Positions 43,801 to 54,763 of a stretch of 64,000 nucleotides of DNA are shown here, piece by piece. The DNA is from Perkinsus olseni (lineage: Eukaryota; Perkinsozoa; Perkinsida; Perkinsidae), in assembly GCA_013115135.1 (NCBI GenBank), contig JABANP010000083.1:62001-126000 (forward strand), written 5' to 3'. Below the pieces are notes generated by a model. It was not told the DNA's origin and did not search any database. It was given only the letters and a program-made list of their open reading frames with translations. Every line of letters begins with the position of its first letter. Positions within the stretch are counted from its first letter, which is position 1. Position numbers and translations under genes: made by a program.

Positions 43801-46800
43801 GGAGATCACTTCGGTATCAGAGGACCCGAATGGGAGGCAGTCGCCATGCATCTTGGTCGCCCATCAACTCAGCAAGCTCCCTACTCTCCGCAACATGCCC
43901 AATTCTGAGCTCATTGCGATTGCCCAGGCAGCTAGTAGAGCTTGGGGTAAGATTTCCCTGGCTGACCTCTGCGGCGTGTCTATGAGATTTGCTAGGACTC
44001 CGAGGCGTCCCTAAAAAGATCGTGGTCGCCTTGTGCGGGCGTATCTGTGCTGAGCTGGTTGACCGAGAGTGCCCCGACCGTGTCCGTCAAGCTCGGCAGC
44101 AATGGAGGTAGGCGGCGGAGTTGCGCTAGGGTTCTCGTCTTATAATTTTGACCACAAAGCGAAATTCTCCCGCACTATCTGAAGGAAAGCTTGTTGTCTT
44201 TCCCAGTTTCCGGACTCCCGAGATATTTTCGGTAAAACAGTTGGTCATCTCCATGATGACTATTAGTCATTGACTAATCACCACGTCTATCTTCGTTCGA
44301 TCTGAGGGGCCGTCTCGCCACGCCTCAGCTTGGGTGTGGCTGTTGACCATGTTACAATGCGCAACTGTAGGAAGCCGTATGGTGATTTCGGCCGTTAGTT
44401 CGGGTTGAAGTGACGGCAGCGGAACGAGCTATATGGGGCCTTCTGGTGCCGGAGCCGAAGATGGTCGAGATTCCACACTGGATCAAGACTCTCATGTGTT
44501 AGGGAGCTTGTTGCAAGTTGACAGTTTCAACGACTTGCGGGCTCCCAGGGTTACAAAATGACGATAGAAAGTCTTGTTGAAGCGGGAAATGAGGCCTATC
44601 GAGGGATGAGCCTGAGGACATACAGGTGTATTAGTGAGCGTGCTGGTTCAAGCAACCCGCTTTTGGAGGGTGATGAACTGTCAAGCTGTAGAGGATCAAG
44701 AGGAGCGAGTCTCGACGAAGCTTATAATGAGTGGTCCTCATATGTCTCACGCGCTCTACAGTTTGATACTCTTGACGAGGAACTGCGGGTCTTCATCATA
44801 GGCAGGTTCCGTTGTACGGCTTGCTTGGTGGCTCTTGGTTGTACTCTGACGACCTGAAGTGTCGGCTCTCAGATACACGGCTTCGACTTGGGCCGAGGTT
44901 ACGGGAAAAAATAACTGCCAACAGCCTCCACGGTCGCACATCTCATTCAGAACAGAATAACGGAACAGCCCAGCTGTTAAACTATGCCGAATCTTCTCGC
45001 TCAGAAGATATGCATTCATACCAACTATCACTAGCAACAAATCTCCAGGTGTCGAGGAGGAGTGGGATAGGAATACGCACAGCGAAGATTGCCACGAGCA
45101 TATCTTCTGCACAGGGCCTTCTGACCCGGATATCGAGAATCTATGAAGATTCCTCATGAACCCAGAATATCCCCTTCCGAATCAGGAGTTGTGAACTGTC
45201 CGTTTCTTCTTGAGTTTTTCTGTTTCCTCGGGGAAGAGACGCCAGTCCGATCTGAGCTCGGGGCTGTGGTTTTTTTCATCATCGCCTCTCGCACTTGAAC
45301 GGCGATCGTTCCCATAAAGTTACAATGCGATCGGGTTAATATGCAAATCGATCAAAACGCTGTGGAGCTCACAAACTAGAGCTGTGGATTCTAAGTTAGG
45401 AAGCTGGTATATTATATACTAGCTACAGCGTTTTGATCGATAACTAGAGCTGTAACTAGAGCTGTAACTAGAGCTGTAACTAGAGCTGTGGATTCTAAGT
45501 TAGGAAGTTAGTATATATTCGTTGGTCGATGGTGATGCTTGCAGGTATCGTCAGGCGGGCGGCAGACGTCTGTGCTCTCCTCTGCCACAGGAGCCTCTGT
45601 CTGATGCGAAGAAGGAGAAGGTCGACGATGAGATGGCCGTTGGCGAATTTAGCATGCGAGAATCAGTTCAGAACCCTGGTAGGGTCTCGATATCTGCTAG
45701 CTCGGATTTTTGGGTATCTTAGGTTGAAGATGTGATTGGAGAGATCCTTCTGCCTTCCCTGGAGGACCCCGTTACAGTAGTCCGATGGGCTGCCGCCAAG
45801 GTAGGGCCCTTTGGTAGACTGGTCGCTGATGACGCCAGATCAACCTATGGATTCTTTTTTTCTCGAGGAGGATGACAAGGACCGTCCTTATCATCCTCTT
45901 CGAGAAAGTAAGAGTTACGTCCGACGATGCAGAGTCTCTCAGCGTCGTCGGGCAGGCCCCTGCCATCGTAACCTCGAAGCGTTGTACTCTAGTCCTACTA
46001 TTCTCCCACTGAGGATTTCGTGAGCATCTCAGGCGCTAGGCCGGGTTTCGAACGTTCTACCATCGGCAGCAGCAGTGGACGTCCTCGCAGCCCTCACTCC
46101 AGACGGCGATGATGGCCTTAGAAGTCTCGGGTGCGCTCATCGACTGCATGGAACGAGCCTTGCGGTTGCTGAGATGCTACGCAGGTGAGTCTGTCAATGC
46201 ACAATCGGCCCGATGAATTTCGCAACTCGAGCCGGTGACGTGTTCTCATAGCGCAAAGAAGATGGACTGTGCTCTTCCTCGTTGTAATAGTTGTAGAACG
46301 CAGCTTAAGTACATTGGCCTCTACCGCATAGTGAAGAGGTAGAGCAGGTAGAAAGTGAAATAGTTGAGCGAAAGAGTTGATAATACGAAGCTAGTATGAG
46401 CGCAGCTCAGTTGTGTATGTAGACAGTGCCCCTGTCAGCAGTCGGGCTAGCATCGCTTCATGATCCCTGTGATGACGTGATATAATTTCGTGGCGCGCGA
46501 AATCTGATGGATTTCAGGCTGGGATCGACAGCCCTCGCCTTCGATAGCCCTGAGTCTCTCGGGTCCCTGCTCGACAAAGTGGCCAGACCAGCGTTCGAGT
46601 GTCAAGGCCTTGCAGCTACTCGGGACGCCGCCTGCTTCGTCTTGTGGGCGGTGGCGAGGGGTGTTTGCGATCAGGAGATAGTTAGCGGGAATTTGGACAT
46701 GATTTTGAGACTATTGGTGAGAAGCCGCTATTGGTGGCGTATCACGGCGCTCGACGACGAACTGCTCAGCGCAGAATGGAATCCGTCACTGACCGGGAAA

Positions 46801-47777
46801 AATCGGCCCTTAGCTCAACCCGGTATCAAGCTATCCCTGCGCGGATTCTGTTGTGATGGTATCGCGCTCGAGGGCTTCTCGTTCCCGTCCGCCTTGTCCT
46901 GTGACTGCGTCGATTCGTCATTTTTTGTGTTCCGTACGTGTGATTGAGAGTCGATCAGCTCACAAGACTGCTGGCTACAAAATGGACAAAACCTTTATCG
47001 GCAGACCTCGGTGGATTGACCAATGGCTGGGGAGACTTGTCATTTTCCGTCTTTCGAAGTTCTGATGAACAGCCTTCTGGGCTTATCTGATGAACTGGCA
47101 AATAGACTTTGGCAGTCCTCGCGCAAGACCAAGACAAATAGTCCTGGGCTGGTAGCCAAAGGCTACTCGCCAAAATTCGAATTAACGAAGACTTTACCAG
47201 CAGTCCTCGGCAGGTATGCTCCTCCCTTCTCGACCCCAATATAGTGGTCCGGCGTGCGGCCTCGGCTGCAGCCCAGGAGGTCGTCGGTCGGTTGGGATGC
47301 ACCACGGCTGATGATGCCGGCTTCCTCTTCGTCAATCTGGTCGACTACTGGACTGTTGCTAATCGAAGCTACGCGGCCACTACCCTTCTTGGGGACGTTA
47401 CAGGTAGGCTGGGCCGCAGCGAGGGCGACACTCGGTGAAGAGTTCCGGGGCCGATGGGGCCCTACGTGAAGAGGCAGCAATTTCTACGCAACTCCCCTGT
47501 AGTGTCCACCGACACCCAGCCGTTTTTCACGGCCGCTATTTGTCTTTCCCTTGTACCATGAGCTGATTGAAAGTCCTTTCAGGTAAACTGTGTGTCGGAG
47601 ATCCTCATCTAGTGCCTTTCGTCTTGGATCATCTTTGCCGACTGCACCTGAGGTGAGTTGATCTCTGGGCTCCATCTCCACCGTTCGACGATTCGCCTCG
47701 CCTTGTCCTCCCCGTCTTTAACCAAAATCACAAACTCACCTACCTACCTACCTACCTACCTACCTACCTACCTACCT

Positions 47778-47825
<48 letters not shown>

Positions 47826-50800
47826 CTGCCTGCACCAGCGTCACGGTCGGCCGTAGGGGAAATGCTCCACGTTGAACTACGCTTCGTTTCGGAGTCAGTC
47901 GTGGTCGCCGCAGGGCAGGTGAGTGCCAATGCCACTATTCCGCAGAGAGAAATGTTTTCAAGTGAAATGGCGAGCGCTCAATTTCGTGGCGAGTGACGTT
48001 ATCGCGGCGGTAGGAGCCCTGATAAGAAGACTCGAGAACTCGCGGCTCGAAGTATAGGAGCAGTTGTCCCGTTCGTGGATGAAGGTCGCCTTAGCGAGGT
48101 AGGGAGAAAAGTACCGGCTGTGGGAATCGAACCTGGGTCCCCTGCTCAGTATATATCGCATACGCTGTTGCCAGCGAGTCTTGAGGAGGCCGCCTCTCAC
48201 CCGACGACCTTCCGTCATGGAGCGCTGCTGGCCGTTTCTGAAGTTGTGGTGGCCTGCGAGAATCTGGTAAGTGCCAAGGGAAGAGTTCTAGCCTCTCCTT
48301 GGGGGGACGGCGGCGTACACAGGAACAACCCAACTGGATCAGTGCGTTCGATGTTGATACTCATGTCCCGGGAAAATGAGATTTTTACGAAGTTTTTACA
48401 GACCTTAGTTGGGCTGCTCTTCGGGACTTGCATGTCAAAATCACAAAAAAGGTTGAGCGTTGTTGATACCTGGACGCAGCGTCAGTGTTACAGGCCCTCA
48501 ACCTCCATGCGGATGTGACTTTGTTGAGGGCTAGTAGCGAAAGGGATGGGTTCTGATGGTATTCCAGCTCCTTCGGTAGTCCGAAAATATCAAATATTAT
48601 TCAGACGAGGGTCCCCCGGGGATGTTCCTAAACCATTTTCAAGGTATGGCTCGCCCCGGTAGAAGGGATACTCACAATCTGCCCTACACCGTAATGGTCG
48701 TATTTCTCAATCAGGTGCGCAGAGATGGATCGCGCAGCGGGAGGATTTTGGATGCCCCTACTGTACGTTGATCCGGAACGTAGTCCCCAAACTCGAGAAG
48801 GCTCGACTGTATCGGGGACGGGGAGGAGAGATGATTCGAGCGGCGGCTTGCTCGTTGGTGCAGGCCGTGTTTTACGTAAGTTGAAACGCCGCCGACCCTC
48901 GTGTCTGCTGATGGCTGGCCATTGTCTTTGTAACGTAGATTTCTGAATATCTCTAGGGGACTCCTAGGCAATGCAAGTTCGCAAGTTAAGGCGACAAGTT
49001 GAATTGGCCGTTCATCGAGGAAGCGCTTTGAACGGGCGCCTTATCAGACGCATTCGTACCAAAACTTCACGAACATTCAGAAGAATATTCGAGCAGGGAT
49101 CATGCCAACTGTTCTATAGCAATGGAGTGAACGCAACCCTTTAGCTGTCATGATCCTTCCCCAAGATGAACCATTGCTTAGAGTCATAGCTGCTCCTCCT
49201 GGGAGACCGGTCTGCCTTCGACTGCCTCGGGTTTTGTGAATCAGGCCCGCAGTTGCATTCCGTTGAAGCCCAACACGATCCCTCGGTACATTCAAAGCAT
49301 CAACTCCAGTATACGTCACTTCACTGCAGCGGTAGTGACGGTGATCATCGGCTCAGGACAAAAAACTTCGCTCCGCCTTTTTTAGGTCCAAGTTGCTGCT
49401 GCGGAGGCGTTGATGGCTTTGGTCGTGTGTCGGCCCGGCGAGGCAACCGATGATGAAATCACAAAAGCTGAGGCTGATTATGTGAAAAAACTTGAAGTCT
49501 CGAATGAGAACGTTGCCGCTCGCCGAGGATACGTGTTGGCCTTGGCCGTATTGACGAGGGCTCGAGAGGCCCCTCCCCAACCTGAAGTGGTTTCCCTCTT
49601 TATACGGGAGGCCACTGCCTGGCCGGAGCATCCGATCTCGAAAGATGTCGTCGACGCGGAAACTCGTCGCTGGGCTGTCGTCGGGTTGCTAGCGGTGGCC
49701 GAGAAGGGCGGGTCTGAAGTTGCTGCGAAGGTCGTCAGGGCGTTGGTGAGATGTATGGTGATCGACTATGCCACGGACACTCGAGGCGATGTGGGACGGT
49801 GGATTCGACAGGACGCGGCCAGAGGGGTTTCGGCTTTGGTCGCCCTGGCTTTAGCGGGAGGGCTATCTTCATGGTGGCGAGAGGCGCTTCTGGCGGATGA
49901 AACTTTGGCCGGGTTGATCGCGGCGAGTGTGAGCCGATTGAACCACGTCAGAGTGGTGGCCCTTCGCGGCATTGAGGATATTGCCATGGGGCGGCGGCGA
50001 CAGGAAGGGGGAGCCTTCGCCCTGGTGGGTGCAGCTGGGTCGGCGTTTTCTCTCTGAGAGTCGTCGTATGTGTGACGCAGAAGCCTCTAAGAGGTTTCCA
50101 CTTTGGAATACTGCAATTGAGCCCGGGCAGGCTGCCAAAAGACGAAAAACTGTAACAACTGGAAACTTTGCAACTGGAAGTAGATTTTCTGAGATGACTC
50201 TATTTGCACGCTGTAGCGCAAGAGTTCGCGTAACTCAGTGATAGAGTGACCAGTTGGTGTGTGGCTATCGCAGCTCAGCCCAGGACCGCCATTGTGTGGC
50301 GCATAGAATCGATTTTACTGGTAATGGTTTATTGAACTCCCTGTTAGAGGGGTAAAAACTACGCGGCTTGGTCGAGCAAGTTGTGGAGTTGTGAACCTCT
50401 GAATCAATTCTGAAGCCTCTGATTTTACACGTAAAATGCGGTACGAGAAAGTAGAGCAACAAGGCAACTTGAAGGATGAGTTTGTATGCTTAGTGATAGG
50501 CTAACAATGGAAGTGTCTACCGGTAGCTAGCCTAGCGCTAGCCTTGTGTCGTCTCAGTAGAGACTTCGTCGGTTTCGGCTTGAGCGAGTTTATCAGGCAA
50601 TTTGCTACTGCTGATAATGCAAGCTAGTCCCTGTTCAGGTCTATGAGTCAATTCGGAAAGGCTACGAAGCACCACCGCGTATCCAGGTCTACCCGCCGGT
50701 CGTCGCTGAGGACTTGACGGAGTCCCCGACTTGGCCGACACTCTGGGGTGGCGTGTTGAGCCTCTATCGAGAACAACCGAAGATGAACCCTTTCCTAGCG

Positions 50801-51550
50801 GGGTTGAGGGCGATCGGGGAGTTCCCTGAGGCCCGCGATAAGCTCACCATTCTGTCGTCGTTGGTGTCCTCAGCGGGCAGCCTCTCGCATGCGGTATCGC
50901 GAGACGCTTCGGCGGCCCTCACCCACTCGTTGAAGAATGATGATTCACTCCGGGCAGATTTGGCAGGTCTGCTGCTCCTTCTGCGTCGGAAGATCACCAC
51001 CGTTGCGGTTTTCCCGACCAGAGCTGATCGAGACAGCCGCTTTGCCGTACCTTGGTTGACGACTCTTGAGCTTCTGCTCGATAGGGAGCTGCTGTCGTTG
51101 GGGGAGGACCAAGTCGCCGAAGTGACCAGAGCGATTCTGGCCGAGTGCCGCGGGTCTCGGAACATTGGAAAGCTACGCGCATGCGCTGCTTGTCTTTCCA
51201 CCCTTTATTTTGGCATGTTCTCTGTGAAGGTGGAAGCAAAAACTGCCGTCAAGGAGGCCCTCTTCGGTCGTCTATTGTGTCACGGCTTCCCGAAAGTCCG
51301 TCACGCTACCGCTAAGGTGATGTATGAAAAATCTTTGCAGTGCGCACGGGACGTGGCCGATGAAGAGACGTTTGACATGATTATAGAAACGGACTGGACC
51401 GAGGACAAGACCGCCTGGGAGGAGGTTCACTCGAAGATCTGCAGCCGTGTGGGGGTCCAAGCGTCAGCGGATGAAGAGGCTCCGGTATCGCTCAGCGCAC
51501 CATCACATGTGTTTGGTTATGCCGACTTCGTTAAGGAAGAATATCGTTGA
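40883..51550 (+). CDS. Tubulin folding cofactor D (TBCD), many exons
   Basis: TBCD binds beta-tubulin and, with cofactors C and E, completes alpha/beta-tubulin dimers in the cytosol; it is a long alpha-helical HEAT-repeat protein. In order, separated by GT-AG introns, the plus strand shows family landmarks: the N-terminus from 40883; RYQERGALLDAHMADLTSP (ending 42273); KVRGLS...HFPHEISLIEPVLD (42317-42459); FIMLVWISVLLLAPFPFSSW (42689-42784); LHRAAALCLARLIARED (43150-43279); RGVPKKIVVALCGRICAE (43996-44107); LPSLEDPVTVVRWAAAK (45723-45800); ALGRVSNVLPSAAA...LHGTSLAVAEMLRR (46033-46184); TRDAACFVLWAVARGV (46518-46716); VVRRAASAAAQEVVGRLG (about 47240-47400); FRHGALLAVSEVVVACENL (about 48143-48269); ARLYRGRGGEMIRAA (about 48770-48877); DYATDTRGDVGRWIRQDAA (exon from 49386); and the C-terminal exon 50687-51550. 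The exon 1/2 join and a few others are unresolved. The gene looks intact. Confidence 0.88.
41338..41580. repeat. GTACGG/CCGTAC-rich tract in first TBCD intron
   Basis: Short words GTACGG, CGTACC and ACTAGT recur in both orientations over about 240 bp, so the tract can fold in many ways. It lies between the N-terminal exon and the next recognisable TBCD exon. Confidence 0.6.
44108..45544. other. Long TBCD intron with inserted sequences
   Basis: About 1.4 kb separates two adjoining TBCD coding segments (ending QARQQW and resuming RYRQAGGRRLC). It holds overlapping palindromes at 44256-44270 and 44262-44278, a 99-codon open frame at 44558-44857 that has no TBCD counterpart, and the inverted/tandem repeat at 45344-45514. 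Confidence 0.55.
45344..45514. repeat. Inverted repeat enclosing a 12-bp tandem repeat
   Basis: A 17-bp word (ATCGATCAAAACGCTGT near 45346) is repeated in inverse near 45425-45441. A segment ACTAGAGCTGTGGATTCTAA occurs twice (about 45377 and 45479), and the unit AACTAGAGCTGT is repeated four times at about 45443-45490. All of it lies within a TBCD intron. Confidence 0.75.
45861..45905. repeat. Near-perfect palindrome, 22-bp arms, 1-base centre
   Basis: Bases 45861-45882 and 45884-45905 are reverse complements with two mismatches, around a single C. It lies in the TBCD intron that follows the VVRWAAAK exon. Confidence 0.85.
47739..47823. repeat. Microsatellites (CCTA)n and (TTG)n
   Basis: About nine CCTA units (47739-47776) run directly into about fifteen TTG units (47777-47823). 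They lie in a TBCD intron, so length changes should not affect the protein. Confidence 0.97.
48106..48142 (-). tRNA. tRNA 3'-half-like insert next to a TBCD acceptor site
   Basis: On the minus strand GGGGACCCAGGTTCGATTCCC is a good tRNA T-arm, but no upstream D-arm or anticodon arm pairs. On the plus strand the fragment ends at the CTGCTCAG acceptor of the TBCD exon beginning YISHTLLPAS. It looks like a tRNA 3' half lying in the intron. Confidence 0.4.
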
Positions 51551-51981
51551 ATTAACTAGCTCGTGTTTCGAAGCTGCTGTGGTGTTGCGTGGATGATGGT
51601 CTGGCGTTGCGGTGAAAGCTAGTGTGGGGTCCCCACTGTCCTCATCATCTTCACTGATCTATTGCGGGCGAGCAAGCTTCACCTAGCATGCCGCGCGCGC
51701 CATCGCCATCACCGCGATGAGAGCCGCTCTAGCACGTAGACCTTTCCAAAAGCCAGGAGCGTGGCGCTGTAGTACTCGAAGCATCAACACAACTTTACAT
51801 GCTGGGAGCAAGATGATGCCATCATCATGATAGCCTTATACTCGATCCGCGTAGGTCCTGCGTGTAAGCCCGTCGTCATCACCGACCGGGCTACTCCACC
51901 GAGATCACAGGTCTCTGAGCGATGCAGCCGTAGGCGATGCATAATGGCATACTCGACTGTCCAAAGCAGCCAACGAACAAA
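51551..51981. other. Intergenic downstream of TBCD
   Basis: No gene is supported. This is the region after the TBCD stop and before a truncated tRNA-Val. Confidence 0.45.
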
Positions 51982-52034
51982 TACTGGAACCGAGAATCGA
52001 ACTCGAGACCTACTGCGTGTTAGGCAGTCGTCAT
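51982..52034 (-). pseudogene. 5'-truncated tRNA-Val copy
   Basis: It is nearly identical to the 3' two-thirds of the intact tRNA-Val at 3640-3713 (anticodon loop CTAACAC, T-arm, acceptor 3' strand) with one substitution in the T-stem. The copy stops abruptly inside the D-arm, where the CGAAATTGAT repeat region begins. A copy lacking the 5' end fits reverse transcription of a tRNA that stopped early, or a retained primer-binding fragment. Confidence 0.75.
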
Positions 52035-52043
52035 AGAATCTAC

Positions 52044-52245
52044 TACCAGCGAAATTGATTTCCGCATTTCGTCGAAATTGAACTTACTTCGGGTGTGCCG
52101 GCGAAATTGATTGTACTATCACGCGAGCTGGCGAAATTGATCGTACTATCGCGCGCGCTGGCGAAATTGATCTTACTAAGGCATATCTTGGCACGGGTGA
52201 TCGCTCGCCCTGCGAAATTGATCTTACTGATCGCGAAATAGGCAT
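52044..52245. repeat. Dispersed CGAAATTGAT motif array
   Basis: The core CGAAATTGA(T/A) occurs at least six times with spacings of about 25-40 bp, usually as GGCGAAATTGATCGTACTA with CG-rich spacers. The array sits between the truncated tRNA-Val and the gypsy-like coding remnant, where a retroelement's 5' end could be expected. Whether it belongs to the element is unknown. Confidence 0.6.
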
Positions 52246-52367
52246 TTAAAAGGTGTAGTTAGTTGTTCGACCAGCGCCACGACCTCATATACGAGAAGGT
52301 AGCGCCTGCATGATGAAGCCTTAGGCTTCATCCTCGCTGATGCAGACGTTGTTCGGACAGTAAATCT

Positions 52368-53380
52368 ATGCCTGAGCCCCCTCCCTCGGATCGTCAAGCC
52401 TCTGCACTCTCACCTAAGGAACTCGAGGAGCTCTACACTCAACATTCGTGTCTCTCGTCCAAGGAGCTTGGCTGCACGAACCTCGGGGAATTCGACTTCG
52501 AGACTCTCTCAGAGGAGCCGGTCTACATCAGACCATTTTGGCTCAACCCCAAGAAGGCCCAAAAGGTGGAGGCACTACGGAGAGATTTTGAGAAACAGGG
52601 GTTCATCGAACCTGCAAGGTCGGACTACTCTTCCCCAGAGTTCGTAATCCCCAAGAAGGACGGTTCGAACCGGTTAGTCATTGACTACCGAGCGTTGAAC
52701 AAGCGCACGAAGATTGCTCCGCCTCCCTGTTGTCAGAGGAGCAGTGATCGGTTTATAGAACGCATCCAGCAACCAGCGGTTGGTGTGTGTGAGTAAGGTG
52801 ATCCTGCGCTCTAGCAAATGGTCTTCGGTCGCATGAACATCATTGCTCCGCCTCCCGGGATCGATACATTGGGCCAGCCGTATATCAAATCATCACAGGG
52901 CTGAGTGAGGCTAGATGCTTTAGTAGCATCGACCTCAAGCATGGGTTCCACCAAATTAGGGTGTCTGCATCGGCTAAGCGGAAGCTGGCGTTCTCGGTCG
53001 GTGGTCGGCAATACACATGGGCTCCTATGAGTATGGGGTGTTGCAATGCTCCTAGCTGTATCCAAAGGATCATCGACAAGGCCTTGGGCCCGCTCGTCGG
53101 GGTATGCTGCTATGTGTACTTCGACGACATCATAATCTTTCCGAGAGACCGCGCCTCTCACATCGATGACATCCATAAGGTGCTGGCCGCACTCGACCGA
53201 GCTCAATTTACGACGAAAGTCGAGAAATGTCGGTTTATGGTGGACATTGTCCACTGGACAACATTGCCTTCCTCGGTCATGAGATCTCGGAAGGGGCTAT
53301 ACGGCCCTTGTCACAAAATGTTCGGCGAATCATGGCCCAAACCCGTCATGCTTGATCTAGGTCTCTTGTTGCGTTGTTAA
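52368..53380 (+). mobile_element. Broken Ty3/gypsy retrotransposon (reverse transcriptase remnant)
   Basis: The reverse transcriptase of a gypsy-type LTR element: upstream residues YIRPFWLNPKKAQKVEALRR, the fingers motif VIPKKDGSNRLVIDYRALNK, then LKHGFHQIRVSASAKRKLAF and the catalytic YVYFDDIIIF. At least three breaks are visible: a 129-bp in-frame duplication-like insertion bounded by a 15-bp direct repeat (52713 and 52842), a single-base frame change near 52880-52900, and a 14-bp insertion at about 53247-53260 that forms a palindrome. No LTRs, gag, protease, RNase H or integrase are recognisable, so it cannot be active. Confidence 0.85.
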
Positions 53381-54763
53381 TTCCAGGGACGATACACTTA
53401 GAGTATTAAACTCTCGGAGCACTATTGGAGTCCAATCATCTGTTTCGGGAACCACTGAGCAGGCGATATGGGTGGGGGAATGTGGCGTCTTAGCCACCAG
53501 CATCCTCTCTGTCGCGACGACAGTGTCGTCTGTCCAGCGGGGAACCAACAGGTCTATTTGGGTTATGGTACATTCCGTACCATGTCTCCCATAGGGCGGC
53601 CATCTCTAAAGGGGTCGTCTGTCTAGCCGGTTCCAAAGGACACTGATGAGCTCCCTTGGCAGGGGCGAATCGACACCTAAGCAGACTAGGGTAAGAAACG
53701 CCCCTCAGCGTCTAGAATGGTTACCATTCCGTGGCAGGTCGAAGCTGAAACGTATGTTAGTAACTTGGCCATATATTTATGTTAGAGTTGTTAGTAGAGC
53801 CGTTTAGGTTCGGCGCGCCAATGCATATGCCTACGCAAATTAAGTCGATCGATCTTCACGAGTTAGCTATTCTCGCAGTTGTCCCTTTTCATGTACTGGC
53901 TCTTCCCGGCCTATCGTGTTCGTCAATCGTGGGCTGGTCCTACGATCGTTAGTGCTCCTACGACTCCCTAACATTTATAAAGCATATAATTGTATTTATA
54001 TTGATATATAGCGGATTATATATATTAGTTTATACCCCATGAGACTATTATAATATTTGAATCAATGGCTATATATGGTTACCATATTATGGTACATAAA
54101 ATGTATTTCTATTTTTAAAGTATTATCCCCTCAAGGATTTATACCCAATATTCTGTATCAACTATTTATAAATTATTATATTTAAAATAATGGGTGCATT
54201 ATAACTAAATTTAGTATATAAATATATAATAAAGGCCCGCTGGTTCCGATCAAACCCTTCCTTTCAACCATCGCCTTGAAAAGCTGATAAAGACAAAACA
54301 TCAGGCTTCTTGTCTCGAGTCTTTAGACCTGGGACTCAAGTACCTTTTGCCAAGTTTGTTTATCGAAGCATGCCGCCGAGCCGTCACACAATACACGAAC
54401 GGGATGAGGGCGAAAGGGGCTGTTGACTTTAAACCTATCGAGATTTCCTTCAACGTCAGATCCGCCGAATATCCCAGCGACTCGGAAAACGCAACCTTGA
54501 GCGTCCAGAAGGTATGACTTATAAAAATCATGAGGCGAATCCGGTAAAATACTTGTACAGTAGCGTGGTAAGCCTGTAGCACGCTACCCAGATGCAGAAT
54601 CGTACTCGACCCACAGCGAGTTCCGCGACAGGGCGAGCAGAGGACAAAGTGGCCCAGTTCAACTGGGTAGCCATCTAAATAAAAAGGATTCGTTGTGAAC
54701 GAGCCAGCGAGGAGAAATTCGCCAGAATTGGTGAGCGTTTTTGTGCTCCCGCGCGAGTGCTCT
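53381..54763. other. Intergenic with an AT-rich island
   Basis: No gene is supported. About 53960-54240 is strikingly AT-rich compared with the rest of the window. Palindromes with one-base centres occur at 53715-53729 and 54073-54087. The left part could be further remnant of the retroelement, but nothing is recognisable. Confidence 0.5.

Noticed and set aside
44558..44857. 99-codon frame as a TBCD exon
   Set aside because: The coding segments on either side (ending at 44107, resuming at 45545) already join in phase into a continuous TBCD match, so this frame has no place in the protein.
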